DNA of 57,820 nt from Bdellovibrionales bacterium (GTDB lineage Bacteria > Bdellovibrionota > FAC87 > UBA2466): positions 1 through 57,820 of the forward strand of contig SXPJ01000073.1 of NCBI GenBank assembly GCA_005776395.1, read 5' to 3'. Under the pieces are notes generated by a model, which was given only the letters and a program-made list of their open reading frames with translations, searched no databases and was not told where the DNA came from. Below, one piece after another: positions 1 to 8,565 of the stretch (position 1 is its first letter; each line of letters starts with the position of its first letter). Position numbers and translations under genes: made by a program.

Positions 1-1
1 A

Positions 2-1144
2 TTTCAACAAGAGACCCCTCAAACAAGTGTAGGCTCTGGATTTATTATCGATAAGAAAGGGTTCATTGTTACCAATAACCACGTAGTTGAGGGTGCCAAC
101 GAAATTTTAGTGCGCTTCTCCTCGGATAAAGCTGAACTTAAGGCTAAAATTATTGGGACCGATCCCAAAACCGATCTTGCTGTACTTAAGGTTGAAGGAC
201 AAAAAGATTTAATCAATGCCGATTGGGCCGATTCAGATCAGGTCGAGGTAGGAGATTGGGCGATCGCCATCGGAAGTCCCTTTGCTTTAGATCAATCGGT
301 TACTGTAGGAATCGTAAGCGCCAAGGGCAGAAATTCAACTGGGGTCACTGAAATAGGAGGAGATCTCATTCAAACCGATGCAGCTATTAATCCTGGTAAC
401 TCAGGCGGCCCTCTTTGCGACTTAGATGGACAGGTCATGGGTGTCAATACTGCGATCTACACCCGTAGCGGTGGGTACATGGGAATCGGTTTTGCGATCC
501 CTTCAAATCTAGCTAAAGATATAGCTCAAAAACTCATCTCTAGCGGAAAAGTGACTCGTGGCTGGCTCGGAGTTTACATTCAGCCGTTAGACATGGAATT
601 AGCTACAGATTTAGGAATTAAAGAGGGGGTCGGAATTCACGAAGTTCTTGAAAATAGCCCTGCGGCTAAGGCAGGAATCACTGCTGGAGATGTCGTCATT
701 GAAATTGATGGAAAACCGGTCAAAGACGTCAATGAACTTCAACGAAAAATTGGAAATTATAAGCCCGGAGAAACCACTAAACTTAAATTAATCTCTTATA
801 ATGATAAGAAGACTCGAACTGTGAGTGTGAAAATTGGGGAACTTCCCGAAAATGAGAAGGAAATTGAAAGAGCGGCTCCAAAGGATCAAGAACCCGATAA
901 ACTTGGTTTAGTAGTTAGCCCTGATAAGAAAAAAGAAGGAATGGTCGTTGAGGGTATTCAACCCGGTTCAATTGCTGAGCAAATGCTGGGATTAGAGATC
1001 GGAGATGTCATTGTCAGATTGAACCGTCAAAATGTTAACTCAATGGCTAGTTATAAAAAGGCTCTTGGCTCTTCAAAACGAATTTATCTGGAGATCAAAC
1101 GAAAAGGCAGAACCCTGTTCTTCCAATTCGTACTCCCAGAATAA
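2..1144 (+). CDS. HtrA/DegP-family periplasmic serine protease (5' truncated by window edge)
   Basis: Trypsin-like serine protease with PDZ domains, a periplasmic protein-quality-control enzyme. The frame is open from base 2, well upstream of the first internal GTG at 110, so the gene begins outside the window. The catalytic triad is visible: His in TNNHV, Asp in TDLAVLKV and Ser in NPGNSGGPL. Two PDZ domains follow, the first starting near GWLGVYIQP and the second near KLGLVVSPD, the DegP/DegQ layout. The signal peptide is expected upstream and cannot be seen. The gene is followed 29 bases later by a PfkB kinase on the same strand. The family call is secure; DegP versus DegQ cannot be decided. 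Confidence 0.95.
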   Translation, partial: FQQETPQTSVGSGFIIDKKGFIVTNNHVVEGANEILVRFSSDKAELKAKIIGTDPKTDLAVLKVEGQKDLINADWADSDQVEVGDWAIAIGSPFALDQSVTVGIVSAKGRNSTGVTEIGGDLIQTDAAINPGNSGGPLCDLDGQVMGVNTAIYTRSGGYMGIGFAIPSNLAKDIAQKLISSGKVTRGWLGVYIQPLDMELATDLGIKEGVGIHEVLENSPAAKAGITAGDVVIEIDGKPVKDVNELQRKIGNYKPGETTKLKLISYNDKKTRTVSVKIGELPENEKEIERAAPKDQEPDKLGLVVSPDKKKEGMVVEGIQPGSIAEQMLGLEIGDVIVRLNRQNVNSMASYKKALGSSKRIYLEIKRKGRTLFFQFVLPE

Positions 1145-1173
1145 TAAAGATCTTTCAGAAAGGATTTTCTATT

Positions 1174-2091
1174 ATGTCGTCTATTCTAGCTGTGGGCTCA
1201 ATGGCTTTTGATACCATTGAAACCCCTTTTGGTGTTCAAGAAAAGGTTCTAGGTGGCTCTGTTAATCACTTTTCCCTGTCGGCCTCCTATTTTTCTAAGG
1301 TCAACTGTGTCAGCGTAGTTGGGCAAGATTTTCCTACCGATCATTTAGAACTCTTAAGAAAAAGAGGAATCGATACTCAAGGTATTAAAATTGATAAGGG
1401 CAATACCTTTCACTGGTCGGGTAAATACGGGTATGAACTTCATGAAGCTCAAACTTTAGCAACCCACTTGAATGTTTTTGAGCATTTCTCCCCCGAGGTC
1501 CCTTCCTCTTATAGGAACTCTGAATTTGTTTTTTTGGGCAATATTGTGCCCGCTTTACAAGAGAAGGTTTTATCTCAAGTAAACAACCCTAAGCTTGTTG
1601 CTATTGATACGATGAACTTTTGGATTGAGTCTCAAAGAGAGGCTTTGATTAAAGTTATTTCAAAGTGCCATTGCCTGGTCATTAATGAAGGGGAACTACG
1701 GCAACTGACCCAAAGTTTCAATATTTTAACCGCAACTAAATTAATTCGAAGTTGGGGTCCTAAGCTTATAGTCATTAAACGAGGGGAATATGGTGCCATT
1801 CTGTTTAACGATGGAGACATTTTTAGTATCCCAGGCTTACCCCTAGCTGAAGTTAAAGATCCCACTGGGGCTGGAGATACCTTTGCCGGCGGGTTTATGG
1901 GGTATATTGCCTCTCAACCCAACTTTAACCTATCGAGGTATACCTTAAGGAAAGCCATTGTTTATGGAAGTGTCATGGCCTCATTTATCGTTCAAGATTT
2001 TGGATTCAAAAATCTGCTCCCCTTAACCAAAGAAATGATTGATGAGCGATATCATCGCTTTGTTGAACTTACCGCCTTCAACTTAGGTTAA
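1174..2091 (+). CDS. PfkB-family sugar/nucleoside kinase
   Basis: ATP-dependent kinase of the ribokinase/PfkB superfamily, 305 residues, the usual length. The C-terminal PfkB signature DPTGAGDTFAGGF carries the catalytic Asp and anion hole near residue 233. The N-terminal part has the glycine-rich GGSVNHFSLSAS substrate region. An AAAGGA ribosome site precedes the ATG. The N-terminus (SMAFDTIETPFG) resembles cytoplasmic PfkB proteins of unknown sugar specificity often found in deltaproteobacteria, so the substrate cannot be named. It follows htrA closely and may be cotranscribed with it. Confidence 0.9.
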   Translation: MSSILAVGSMAFDTIETPFGVQEKVLGGSVNHFSLSASYFSKVNCVSVVGQDFPTDHLELLRKRGIDTQGIKIDKGNTFHWSGKYGYELHEAQTLATHLNVFEHFSPEVPSSYRNSEFVFLGNIVPALQEKVLSQVNNPKLVAIDTMNFWIESQREALIKVISKCHCLVINEGELRQLTQSFNILTATKLIRSWGPKLIVIKRGEYGAILFNDGDIFSIPGLPLAEVKDPTGAGDTFAGGFMGYIASQPNFNLSRYTLRKAIVYGSVMASFIVQDFGFKNLLPLTKEMIDERYHRFVELTAFNLG

Positions 2092-2191
2092 TCGTGTTGT
2101 CTCTTGACGGGTTAAGTCTTTATCGCTAAACAGGCCCAATTAGTAAAGTTTGTTAACTCAATTGTGGATTAGTTTTAGAGGTAGAAAAAAC

Positions 2192-2533
2192 ATGAAAAAG
2201 GCAGTAGCTAAGTCGACGGACTCAGTAAGCTTAGGAAACAAGCGAACCTGTAAAAAATGCCAAGCCAAATTCTATGACTTCAATAAAGAAGAGGTCGCAT
2301 GCCCTAAATGCAAATATGGGATGACCCAAAAAGACTTTCTTTCTACTGTTCCGCTAAAAACAGAGTCACGGAAAAAATCGATCGAAAAAATTACCACTGA
2401 AGGCCTTATGCAATCTGATGATTCCGAAGCTCCTTCTGCGGATCCCTTTGAAAGTGATGATGATCTCAGTGAAGATGCAGAAGAGACAGTAGAAGAGATC
2501 GAAGTAAGTAATGAGGATGAACACGATTACTAG
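2192..2533 (+). CDS. TIGR02300/FYDLN-type zinc-ribbon acidic protein
   Basis: Small cytoplasmic protein of 113 residues. The N-terminal half holds a CxxC...CxxC zinc ribbon (CKKCQAKFYDFNK and CPKCKYG), where FYDFNK matches the FYDLNK signature of the TIGR02300 family. The C-terminal half is very acidic and low in complexity. ATG at 2192 is chosen because GAGGT lies about 9 bases upstream; an in-frame start at 2150 would add 14 residues unlike the family. Its stop lies 8 bases from the convergent gene at 2542. The function of the family is unknown. Confidence 0.8.
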   Translation: MKKAVAKSTDSVSLGNKRTCKKCQAKFYDFNKEEVACPKCKYGMTQKDFLSTVPLKTESRKKSIEKITTEGLMQSDDSEAPSADPFESDDDLSEDAEETVEEIEVSNEDEHDY

Positions 2534-2541
2534 TTCTGGAT

Positions 2542-2772
2542 TTATTTCTTACTAGGCACATTTTTGTTACCTTTTTTAGTCTCTATAATGGAGACAGAGC
2601 TCTTATTTGTAGGCATTGGATCTACTTCCCTAAAATTTCTACGATTAGCTTTCTTTTGATAGCTCCACATTAGATATGAAAACAATGCAGCCCCAAAAAG
2701 CCACACAGCGATAAATATATCTTTTTTTGTTAACTGATTAACAAACTCCACTAGAAATTTGTCGTTTCTCAT
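2542..2772 (-). CDS. small single-pass membrane protein of the Tad-like locus
   Basis: 76-residue protein with one hydrophobic segment (IFIAVWLFGAALFSYLMW) and a basic, Lys-rich C-terminal tail, so probably inner-membrane with a cytoplasmic tail. The ATG at 2772 has a strong GGGAGGGG site that overlaps the stop of the upstream PEGA gene. A TTG start at 2790 is possible in frame but lies on that coding end. It is the last gene of a compact seven-gene minus-strand run. I recognise no family; a role with the pilin-like neighbours is only inferred from position. Confidence 0.55.
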   Translation of the reverse strand: MRNDKFLVEFVNQLTKKDIFIAVWLFGAALFSYLMWSYQKKANRRNFREVDPMPTNKSSVSIIETKKGNKNVPSKK

Positions 2773-2780
2773 TCCCCTCC

Positions 2781-4064
2781 CTACTCCCAATCACTATTTA
2801 CTGCAGAGGGATTTTTGTTCTGAGTTGAAAAGTAAGTGATGGCCCCCCCTAAAAGAGCCCCTCCTACAATTCCCCAAAAAATTGGAGAGTTCAGCCAACG
2901 CTTCTTCCTCGAGCCTTCATCGATATCACTACTTAGAGATCTAGAAAAATCCGGGTTCCCCAAAACACCCACTTGAAGATGGGTTGCCAATAATTTGTGC
3001 TTTTCAAAAATAGCTAAAGCAGCATCCGTAACAATCGGGCCAGTCGGCAAACCTGAATCAGACTCCATGTCAGCAAGCCTTAATGGATGGCTCAAAAGGA
3101 TCTCATCAAAATCTCGCCCTGGCGTATACAAAAACAACTTAAATCGATCCTGGACTGGCTCAATGAGAATCATTGATTTGCTTTGATGATTTTTGTCTAA
3201 ATCTGTCTCAGTTATCGTAGATGGGTCTTTCGACTTTTGAAGAACTACCTTTACTTTTTTCCTGCCGGCCCCCGAACAAACCACATTCTCTTTTCCACTC
3301 TCATAACCCGGGGATTGAATCTCGATATGATGTAAATTTCCAGGTACCAGAGCTACCTCTTTTGAATTACCGATAGAAAAACCATTAACTTTTATAATCG
3401 ATGGAGAGGTCTTAGTTTCAATGCTGATGATACAACTCCTAACCTGACTAGCTTTTACCTTAGATACAAATCCTTCAAAGGCCTCCGAGTTAAAACCAAT
3501 CGCATTTGAATCATCCCACTCTTCAATCAAAGGAACTTGTCCTTTGGGTTGTATTTTTATCGCCCGCTCAACAGCAGTACGAGTCGAAGGCAAATCATTC
3601 TGACTCCAATAGTAGGCCGCCTCCGAGATAAGAGAAGTTTGAATTTCTGGTCCCAACTCACTCTTACTCGAAGCTGTTTGCCTCAACTCCTTCATTTCAC
3701 TTAAGAGAGTTTTTAAGGAATTGCTCCCCTCCCCAGCCAATAATGCTTTTCGAAGTTTTTCTGACGATTCAGACAGGTTTAACCTAAGCTTATCCAGACC
3801 AAGATTTCTCTTGTTGATCGACTTTGAGGAAAGAGCAACTTGAACATCTAGTGAATCAATGTTTTCAACCCACTTTTGTACCCGCCTTATTAACTCGGGA
3901 TAAATGGCTTCATGGCTTGAACTCCAATGACCTGTTTTATTTATACTAACCCATCGAATCGAGTTTGGAGTATTCGCAGCTAAAACAGAAAAAGGGAAAC
4001 ATTGCATCATCACCAGAACGATTCCTATTGCTCGATGCACCATTCTTAACCTTCCATGCATCAT
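2781..4064 (-). CDS. exported PEGA-domain protein with C-terminal membrane segment
   Basis: 427 residues. An N-terminal signal sequence ends near VLAANTP. The first half is predicted helical (about residues 55-170). A PEGA-like beta domain follows (IIKVNGFSIGNS ... GNLHHIEIQSPGYES), a fold usually found in surface or envelope proteins. Near the C-terminus there is a glycine-rich transmembrane segment (WGIVGGALLGGAITYF). The start overlaps the cpaB-like stop by four bases (ATGA), which implies translational coupling. It probably acts in the envelope with the Tad-like pilin proteins; its precise role is unknown. Confidence 0.65.
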   Translation of the reverse strand: MMHGRLRMVHRAIGIVLVMMQCFPFSVLAANTPNSIRWVSINKTGHWSSSHEAIYPELIRRVQKWVENIDSLDVQVALSSKSINKRNLGLDKLRLNLSESSEKLRKALLAGEGSNSLKTLLSEMKELRQTASSKSELGPEIQTSLISEAAYYWSQNDLPSTRTAVERAIKIQPKGQVPLIEEWDDSNAIGFNSEAFEGFVSKVKASQVRSCIISIETKTSPSIIKVNGFSIGNSKEVALVPGNLHHIEIQSPGYESGKENVVCSGAGRKKVKVVLQKSKDPSTITETDLDKNHQSKSMILIEPVQDRFKLFLYTPGRDFDEILLSHPLRLADMESDSGLPTGPIVTDAALAIFEKHKLLATHLQVGVLGNPDFSRSLSSDIDEGSRKKRWLNSPIFWGIVGGALLGGAITYFSTQNKNPSAVNSDWE

Positions 4065-4780
4065 GTTCCCTCCGTAATTACTTCTACTTTAACCCTTTTT
4101 AATCTTCCCCGCTTGGCTTTCTTTAACGCTCTGCGCGTACTTTTCTCCTTGGGATTTCTAACAGCTAAAACGATCTTTCCTACTCTTGAATTCCTTTCCA
4201 CCCACTCTATTTCATCTGGAGTCAGGGCTACTACTACTCCTGGCAAATCTTGCCGCCGCTCGACAGACAAAACTAGAGCATTTTCAGTAAGGATTAAGGA
4301 ATCTTTACTATCCATGAGTGGTTTAAGAATCAAATCGACTTTAGAGCCCGGAAAAACCATCTCAAAAGAATGGGTCTCTATGAAATAGGCTCTACGACCC
4401 GAGGGAATCTCGGGAATTTTTAAACCATGGCTATTAGATTCAATCAGGTCTGAAATAATGGGGCTGCCCTGCTTAACACTTTTAATCAATCGTTGCCCTT
4501 GAACTAAAAAAAGCTCCTGATCAGTAAAGGCTCTCATTCCATCTGGTAATGAGATCCGAGAGATAGGAACGGTACTTAAGTCTGATAAGGTCACCAAATC
4601 TCCTTCATCTAGATCTCTCATGGCTACTAAGACTCTTAGATCTTTTACCGAGGTCGAACTCACAGAAAAAATATTTCTACTCTCCCAAGCTGCAACTATT
4701 GCTATAAGCACAGAAAGAGCTACCGCAAATCGTTTTGGATTAACTTGGAGGAATTTTAGTACTAGTCTTAATTTATCCAT
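4061..4780 (-). CDS. cpaB: CpaB/SAF-domain Flp pilus assembly protein
   Basis: 239-residue inner-membrane-anchored periplasmic protein. One transmembrane segment (VALSVLIAIVAAW) is followed by a SAF domain (LVAMRDLDEGDLVTLSDL) and an RcpC/CpaB-like domain (GRRAYFIETHSFEMVFPGSKVDLIL). CpaB proteins belong to Tad/Flp pilus machines. ATG at 4780 is chosen over the in-frame GTG at 4840 because GGAG lies about 8 bases upstream and the TM segment then sits at the usual distance. Its 5' end overlaps a 59-codon gene by 13 bases. The C-terminus is unusually basic (KKAKRGRLKRVKVE). Confidence 0.8.
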   Translation of the reverse strand: MDKLRLVLKFLQVNPKRFAVALSVLIAIVAAWESRNIFSVSSTSVKDLRVLVAMRDLDEGDLVTLSDLSTVPISRISLPDGMRAFTDQELFLVQGQRLIKSVKQGSPIISDLIESNSHGLKIPEIPSGRRAYFIETHSFEMVFPGSKVDLILKPLMDSKDSLILTENALVLSVERRQDLPGVVVALTPDEIEWVERNSRVGKIVLAVRNPKEKSTRRALKKAKRGRLKRVKVEVITEGT

Positions 4781-4947
4781 GCTTGTTCTCCATCGTAAGC
4801 GATTCTCTCTTTTTGTAGTTTCTCTATTTTTTTTCGCCACAACTTAACAATTTGAACATGGCCACAGAAAAATACAAAAACCAGTAATTGAATCAATAGC
4901 AGGGTCTCAAACATTAAAATCCCTTTCTTATTTCTCAATACGCTCAT
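4768..4947 (-). CDS. 59-residue prepilin-like (TadE-type) small protein
   Basis: A 59-codon reading frame starting MSVLRNKKG, with an AGGA site 6 bases upstream that overlaps the preceding stop. A short basic leader ends in Gly, followed by ILMFE and a hydrophobic stretch (TLLLIQLLVFVFF). Counting from that Gly, Glu is at +5, which is the prepilin-peptidase cleavage signature of type IV pilin-like and TadE/F proteins. The rest is a short charged tail. The gene ends 13 bases inside cpaB. Its tight fit between neighbours and the Gly/Glu+5 motif argue that it is real and encodes a minor pseudopilin. Confidence 0.65.
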   Translation of the reverse strand: MSVLRNKKGILMFETLLLIQLLVFVFFCGHVQIVKLWRKKIEKLQKERIAYDGEQAWIN

Positions 4948-4955
4948 TAAACTTC

Positions 4956-5552
4956 CTAATTTAGACTTAATTTATAATTCCATTTTTTTCCGTTAACTAA
5001 ACTTTCTCCTACTAGTTTTATCCAAATCGCCGGTATCCACGATCTATTTCCAACTCGTAGAAAAGTATCTTTTATTGCATGATCTATTTCCCAATGACTC
5101 CCTAAATGACAAACTGGACAATTCTTTTCAATTAATGGAGCCCTTTCTGCTCTCTGCTTTTGAACGACAGAGATTCCAAATCTTCTCAATTCAGAATTAG
5201 CCATTAGACTAGCTCTGGCCCAATTCACATTTGCAATGGTCTTAGCACCTTTGTGTATTTCAGAGATCGCTCTTTCCAAGCTAACATCCTGAGCAATTAA
5301 ATTCGGAGTCGCTATTCCCATTACCACGGCTAAATGAATGGGATGGTGGATAACTTCCATCAATGAGACGGTGCGATTAGCTTTTACTAAAAAATTAAGT
5401 GTTGTTCGATCCTGTCGTCCTAAAATAATAGCCGCATTGTCTAGGGCTATAGTTGTTTTCTGTCTCAAGAAAGAATTATTAAAGAGTTCATGAGTCCAAA
5501 CAGGCGCTAGACCTAAGATTGTGACTAGTGCAGCAAGAACGGAAATCGACAT
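4956..5552 (-). CDS. TadG-like exported protein with a CPVCH motif
   Basis: 198 residues with an N-terminal hydrophobic segment (SISVLAALVTILGLAPVW), so membrane-anchored or exported. The middle is helical and ends in NCPVCHLGSHW, a single CxxCH that could bind heme c, or be a metal or disulfide site. The start overlaps the upstream TadE-like gene by 28 bases and has a GAGGT site. Position after Flp and TadE suggests a TadF/TadG-like minor component, but no family is securely recognised. Heme binding is not claimed, because the remaining sequence shows no cytochrome features. Confidence 0.5.
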   Translation of the reverse strand: MSISVLAALVTILGLAPVWTHELFNNSFLRQKTTIALDNAAIILGRQDRTTLNFLVKANRTVSLMEVIHHPIHLAVVMGIATPNLIAQDVSLERAISEIHKGAKTIANVNWARASLMANSELRRFGISVVQKQRAERAPLIEKNCPVCHLGSHWEIDHAIKDTFLRVGNRSWIPAIWIKLVGESLVNGKKWNYKLSLN

Positions 5553-5932
5553 TGCTCAGTTACCTCGAAATAAACCTTTGTTAATTCCGGTTTCTCTCTG
5601 AAGGAGAGCAAAGCTGGATATCTTACATGGAATTTGCTGATGCCATCGCCCACTGATGCTATTTTGTATTCATCTCTTGAAACATTAATTCGACCGTTAT
5701 TATCCGATGTCCAATTAGATAAAAGGTTTAATAAAGATTGAACTTCTGTCTCAACTCTTACCAATTCCAATCCTAAAATCCGTCCCCTTACAGCTTCACA
5801 AGCTACTAGCTGAAGAGTTAGCCCACTCCATATTCTACGAATTAATTCAATCTGCGTAATAATAACAAAGGTAACTATCAACAATACTAAAGCCCCTTCA
5901 AGAATGACACTTCCCCGGATTTTTGATCTCAT
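5525..5932 (-). CDS. TadE-like pseudopilin
   Basis: 135-residue protein with a short basic leader (MRSKIRG), then SVILEGALVLLIVTFVIITQIEL. The Gly followed by Glu at +5 and a hydrophobic helix is the TadE/TadF prepilin arrangement. The remaining 100 residues are a predicted periplasmic domain with one Cys near the end (TEQCRFP). The gene starts 6 bases after the Flp stop. By family it would be a minor pilin processed by a prepilin peptidase, which is not encoded in this window. Confidence 0.65.
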   Translation of the reverse strand: MRSKIRGSVILEGALVLLIVTFVIITQIELIRRIWSGLTLQLVACEAVRGRILGLELVRVETEVQSLLNLLSNWTSDNNGRINVSRDEYKIASVGDGISKFHVRYPALLSFREKPELTKVYFEVTEQCRFPFLLH

Positions 5933-5937
5933 GAAAA

Positions 5938-6180
5938 CTATTTGCCTTGAGATCGTGATGACTCAGAATAATCATCCATCCCTCTAAGCTTAAAGGACTC
6001 AGCCTGAACTTGTGACATCGGAACCTGAGCACCTTTGCCAGTTATAGCGTTGGATATTTTGGCGTATTGAGCCTTAATATTTTGTCCAACAATAGAGACA
6101 ACCGCAATACTGCTAACCGTCACCAAACATAATAAGATTAAATACTCAACCAATCCTTGTCCTGAATTCTTTTTTAACAT
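5938..6180 (-). CDS. flp: Flp-type major pilin
   Basis: 80-residue prepilin of the Flp/Tad class: MLKKNSG, then QGLVEYLILLCLVTVSSIAVV. Cleavage after Gly places Glu at +5 and Tyr at +6, the Glu-Tyr hallmark of Flp pilins. The mature part ends in a polar tail typical of Flp subunits. An AGAGGTGA site precedes the ATG. It is the first gene of the minus-strand cluster and is divergent from cardiolipin synthase across 134 bases, which must hold its promoter. No TadA ATPase, TadBC platform or RcpA secretin is present nearby. Confidence 0.8.
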   Translation of the reverse strand: MLKKNSGQGLVEYLILLCLVTVSSIAVVSIVGQNIKAQYAKISNAITGKGAQVPMSQVQAESFKLRGMDDYSESSRSQGK

Positions 6181-6314
6181 CTTTCACCTCTAATAAGCTT
6201 TTTGCGATGAGTATGCCAACAATAGAGGCTTTCCTAGTCCTAAGAATAGCTTTGCGAGGACCGAAATCTCAACTTTTGGTTACATTTTTCGAATAGATTG
6301 ATAAATCATTAAAT

Positions 6315-7730
6315 ATGTTTTCGGGATTGTATTACGCTTTAGGGATAGTTTTAGCCTCTGCAGCTCTAATTCACCTGTTAATTCATAAACGAGAGCCCAT
6401 TTCTACTATCAGCTGGGGGCTTTCTGTTATTTTAGTCCCTTTACTAGGCCCTACTCTTTACTTCACTTTTGGGCCTGAAAGGTTAATTAGGCAGGCATCA
6501 AAAAGAAAGAGACTCATTTCAGTCCCACCTTCGAAACTTCTAAATCAGCCTCTCAATCTCTCCGTTCCAAGTCCATCTCAAACAGAAGAGAATTCATTTT
6601 TTAAATTCACCCAAAACATCTCCCATTTTCCTATTTCAGATGGAAACAAGGTTTTATTTCTACAGGATCCTCAAGAGGCCTTGAGCGCCATGATCTGTGC
6701 AATTGAACTAGCGAAAACATATATACATCTCGAATATTACATCATCGCTTCAGATTCGATTACAGAGCACATCTTTGAATCTCTAATTTCAGCTCGAAAA
6801 CGCGGAGTTGAAATAAGAATCCTCTATGATTCTATTGGTTCCTTATCTCTTAAGCGATTTCACTTTAAAAAACTAAAACAGGCAGGAATTCAGATCTCAG
6901 GATTTCTACCGTTTTCCTTATTACCTCAAAGAATCAATTTGAATTTTAGAAACCACAGAAAGATTCTAGTTATTGATGGAAAAACTGCTTTTACCGGTGG
7001 AAGCAACTTAGGAAAAGAGTACTTAGGAAAACCATGGAATCATCAATGGCGAGACTTTTCAATCCAGCTTTGGGGTCCTGTTTGTCTTCAACTGCAGGAG
7101 GTCTTCAGAGAGGATTGGACATTTACGACAAAAGAGGATCTAACTCACGACAAGTATTTTCCCTCTCCCAAAAGCGAAGGAAACGCCCGAATTCAAGTGT
7201 TAGACAGTGGCCCAGACACCTCGTTCAAAGCTCTTCATCGCGCTATTTTCTGGGGAATTACCTCAGCTGAAAATAGGATTTCAATGATGACCCCTTATTT
7301 CATTCCAGATACCGCCATGCTCACAGCTCTTGAAGTCGCTGCACTAAAAGGAGTTGATCTTAAAATTATCCTTCCGCAAAAAAATGATCAAAGACTAGTA
7401 AAGTTTGCCTCTCGATCTTTTTACAACGACCTTTTAAAATCCGGTGTGAAAATTTATGAATTTGAGCCCAAAATCCTACATGCCAAACTGATGACAATTG
7501 ATAATAACTTCACTTTAATCGGCTCTGGAAATATGGACATAAGAAGCTTTAGGCTCAACTTTGAAATCACGCTGTTAATTCAAGACCGAGAAGTCACTCA
7601 ACAGGCCCAAAACTTTTTTGATGAGGACTTAAAAAAGTCGATGCATATCACTCAAGAACAATTTACAAAACGAGGACTCCACAGAGAAATAATTGAAAAT
7701 GCCTGTAGAATTTTAGCCCCTATATTGTAA
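6315..7730 (+). CDS. cls: cardiolipin synthase (PLD superfamily)
   Basis: 471 residues, normal for bacterial Cls. Two N-terminal transmembrane helices (PLDc_N type) are followed by two phospholipase-D active sites: NHRKILVIDGKTAFTGGSN and LHAKLMTIDNNFTLIGSGN, both HxK(x4)D with downstream Gly/Ser/Asn. It condenses phosphatidylglycerol (or PG plus PE) to cardiolipin in the inner membrane. The gene stands alone between divergent flp and a convergent hypothetical gene only 3 bases away. Confidence 0.93.
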   Translation: MFSGLYYALGIVLASAALIHLLIHKREPISTISWGLSVILVPLLGPTLYFTFGPERLIRQASKRKRLISVPPSKLLNQPLNLSVPSPSQTEENSFFKFTQNISHFPISDGNKVLFLQDPQEALSAMICAIELAKTYIHLEYYIIASDSITEHIFESLISARKRGVEIRILYDSIGSLSLKRFHFKKLKQAGIQISGFLPFSLLPQRINLNFRNHRKILVIDGKTAFTGGSNLGKEYLGKPWNHQWRDFSIQLWGPVCLQLQEVFREDWTFTTKEDLTHDKYFPSPKSEGNARIQVLDSGPDTSFKALHRAIFWGITSAENRISMMTPYFIPDTAMLTALEVAALKGVDLKIILPQKNDQRLVKFASRSFYNDLLKSGVKIYEFEPKILHAKLMTIDNNFTLIGSGNMDIRSFRLNFEITLLIQDREVTQQAQNFFDEDLKKSMHITQEQFTKRGLHREIIENACRILAPIL

Positions 7731-7733
7731 TAA

Positions 7734-8243
7734 CTAATGAGTATGGTTAGAGCGACTCACTTGAAGAAACTCAGTAAGATAATGGCGGGCTACCTGTTCA
7801 GGCAGAATCATGGAATCAAGAAAATACCATTTTACTTCGTGAAAGGTTTCAAAACGAGCTTCGATTAAACCTGAGAAAACAACACTATTAATGCCCATCT
7901 CACCACTGTCTTCACGAATGCATTGAAGATGAATGGCACCAGGCTGAGCTCCTACAACTCTTAAATTAATACGATTTCTGCTAATCGTGAAGGTGTTAAA
8001 ATTTTCCCCCTGTGCAACAATCTTAAGTCTCAAGAAAGTGTCATCAACTCTTGCGTTGAATAATCTCGTTAAATACTCAAAGTAATAAAAAAGACTGCGA
8101 ACAAAAAAACTGGTCTCATTATTCATGACCTCTTCTTTTGCATTACACAGATCCAATGAAGACTTTTCACCTGATAAGATCAAGCACTCCTGATCTGCCA
8201 AGTTTTCTACCCACTTGATTGTTTTATCGCTTGTAAACATCAA
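7734..8243 (-). CDS. hypothetical cytoplasmic protein
   Basis: 169 residues, no signal peptide and no clear membrane helix. The protein looks globular, with a central beta-rich stretch (DDTFLRLKIVAQGENFNTFTISRNRINLRVV) and a Tyr/Phe-rich region (FFVRSLFYYFEYLTRLF). I do not recognise a family. It is convergent with cls and has its own upstream region of more than 300 bases shared with the end of the phaR-like gene. Confidence 0.5.
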   Translation of the reverse strand: MMFTSDKTIKWVENLADQECLILSGEKSSLDLCNAKEEVMNNETSFFVRSLFYYFEYLTRLFNARVDDTFLRLKIVAQGENFNTFTISRNRINLRVVGAQPGAIHLQCIREDSGEMGINSVVFSGLIEARFETFHEVKWYFLDSMILPEQVARHYLTEFLQVSRSNHTH

Positions 8244-8456
8244 ACAACACCCTAGAATTTTTAGCAGAAAGACCTAAACGGTAAGAACTCCCCCATCATA
8301 AGGCCGTGGTCAGTAATATTCTTAACCATAGAAAATAAGTGGAAGTTTTATTACTGCTTTAGGCTTCCTATCTAGTAGGCATGCACACCACAGCAAGTGA
8401 AAACTCCTGGTTAAGAACTTGTAAGGTTAGAATAATTCTCACTCACAAACCAGACA

Positions 8457-8494
8457 GGGGAGCTACTTCTATTATATAGAAAAAGTAGCCCCCC
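8457..8494. terminator. hairpin in the 320-base gap between phaR-like gene and 8243
   Basis: The 8244-8565 interval has no convincing gene. Its clearest element is an inverted repeat: GGGG-A-GCTACTT at 8457-8468 pairs with AAGTAGC-C-CCCC at 8483-8494 (11 pairs, one A.C mismatch, 14-base loop). It lies about 70 bases downstream of the phaR-like stop and is a possible transcription terminator for that gene. There is no adjacent U-tract in the minus direction, so the assignment is tentative. Confidence 0.4.
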
Positions 8495-8565
8495 ATCCAA
8501 GATGCTTTTTTAAAACTTTTAATGATTATCCGGTTGGAGCTAAATGAGCTTAATCTAACAAAGAA

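Noticed and set aside
2104-2132. Promoter TTGACG-17-TAAACA before the zinc-ribbon gene
   Set aside because: The -10 matches only 3 of 6 positions and the gene may be transcribed from upstream; too weak to list as a feature.
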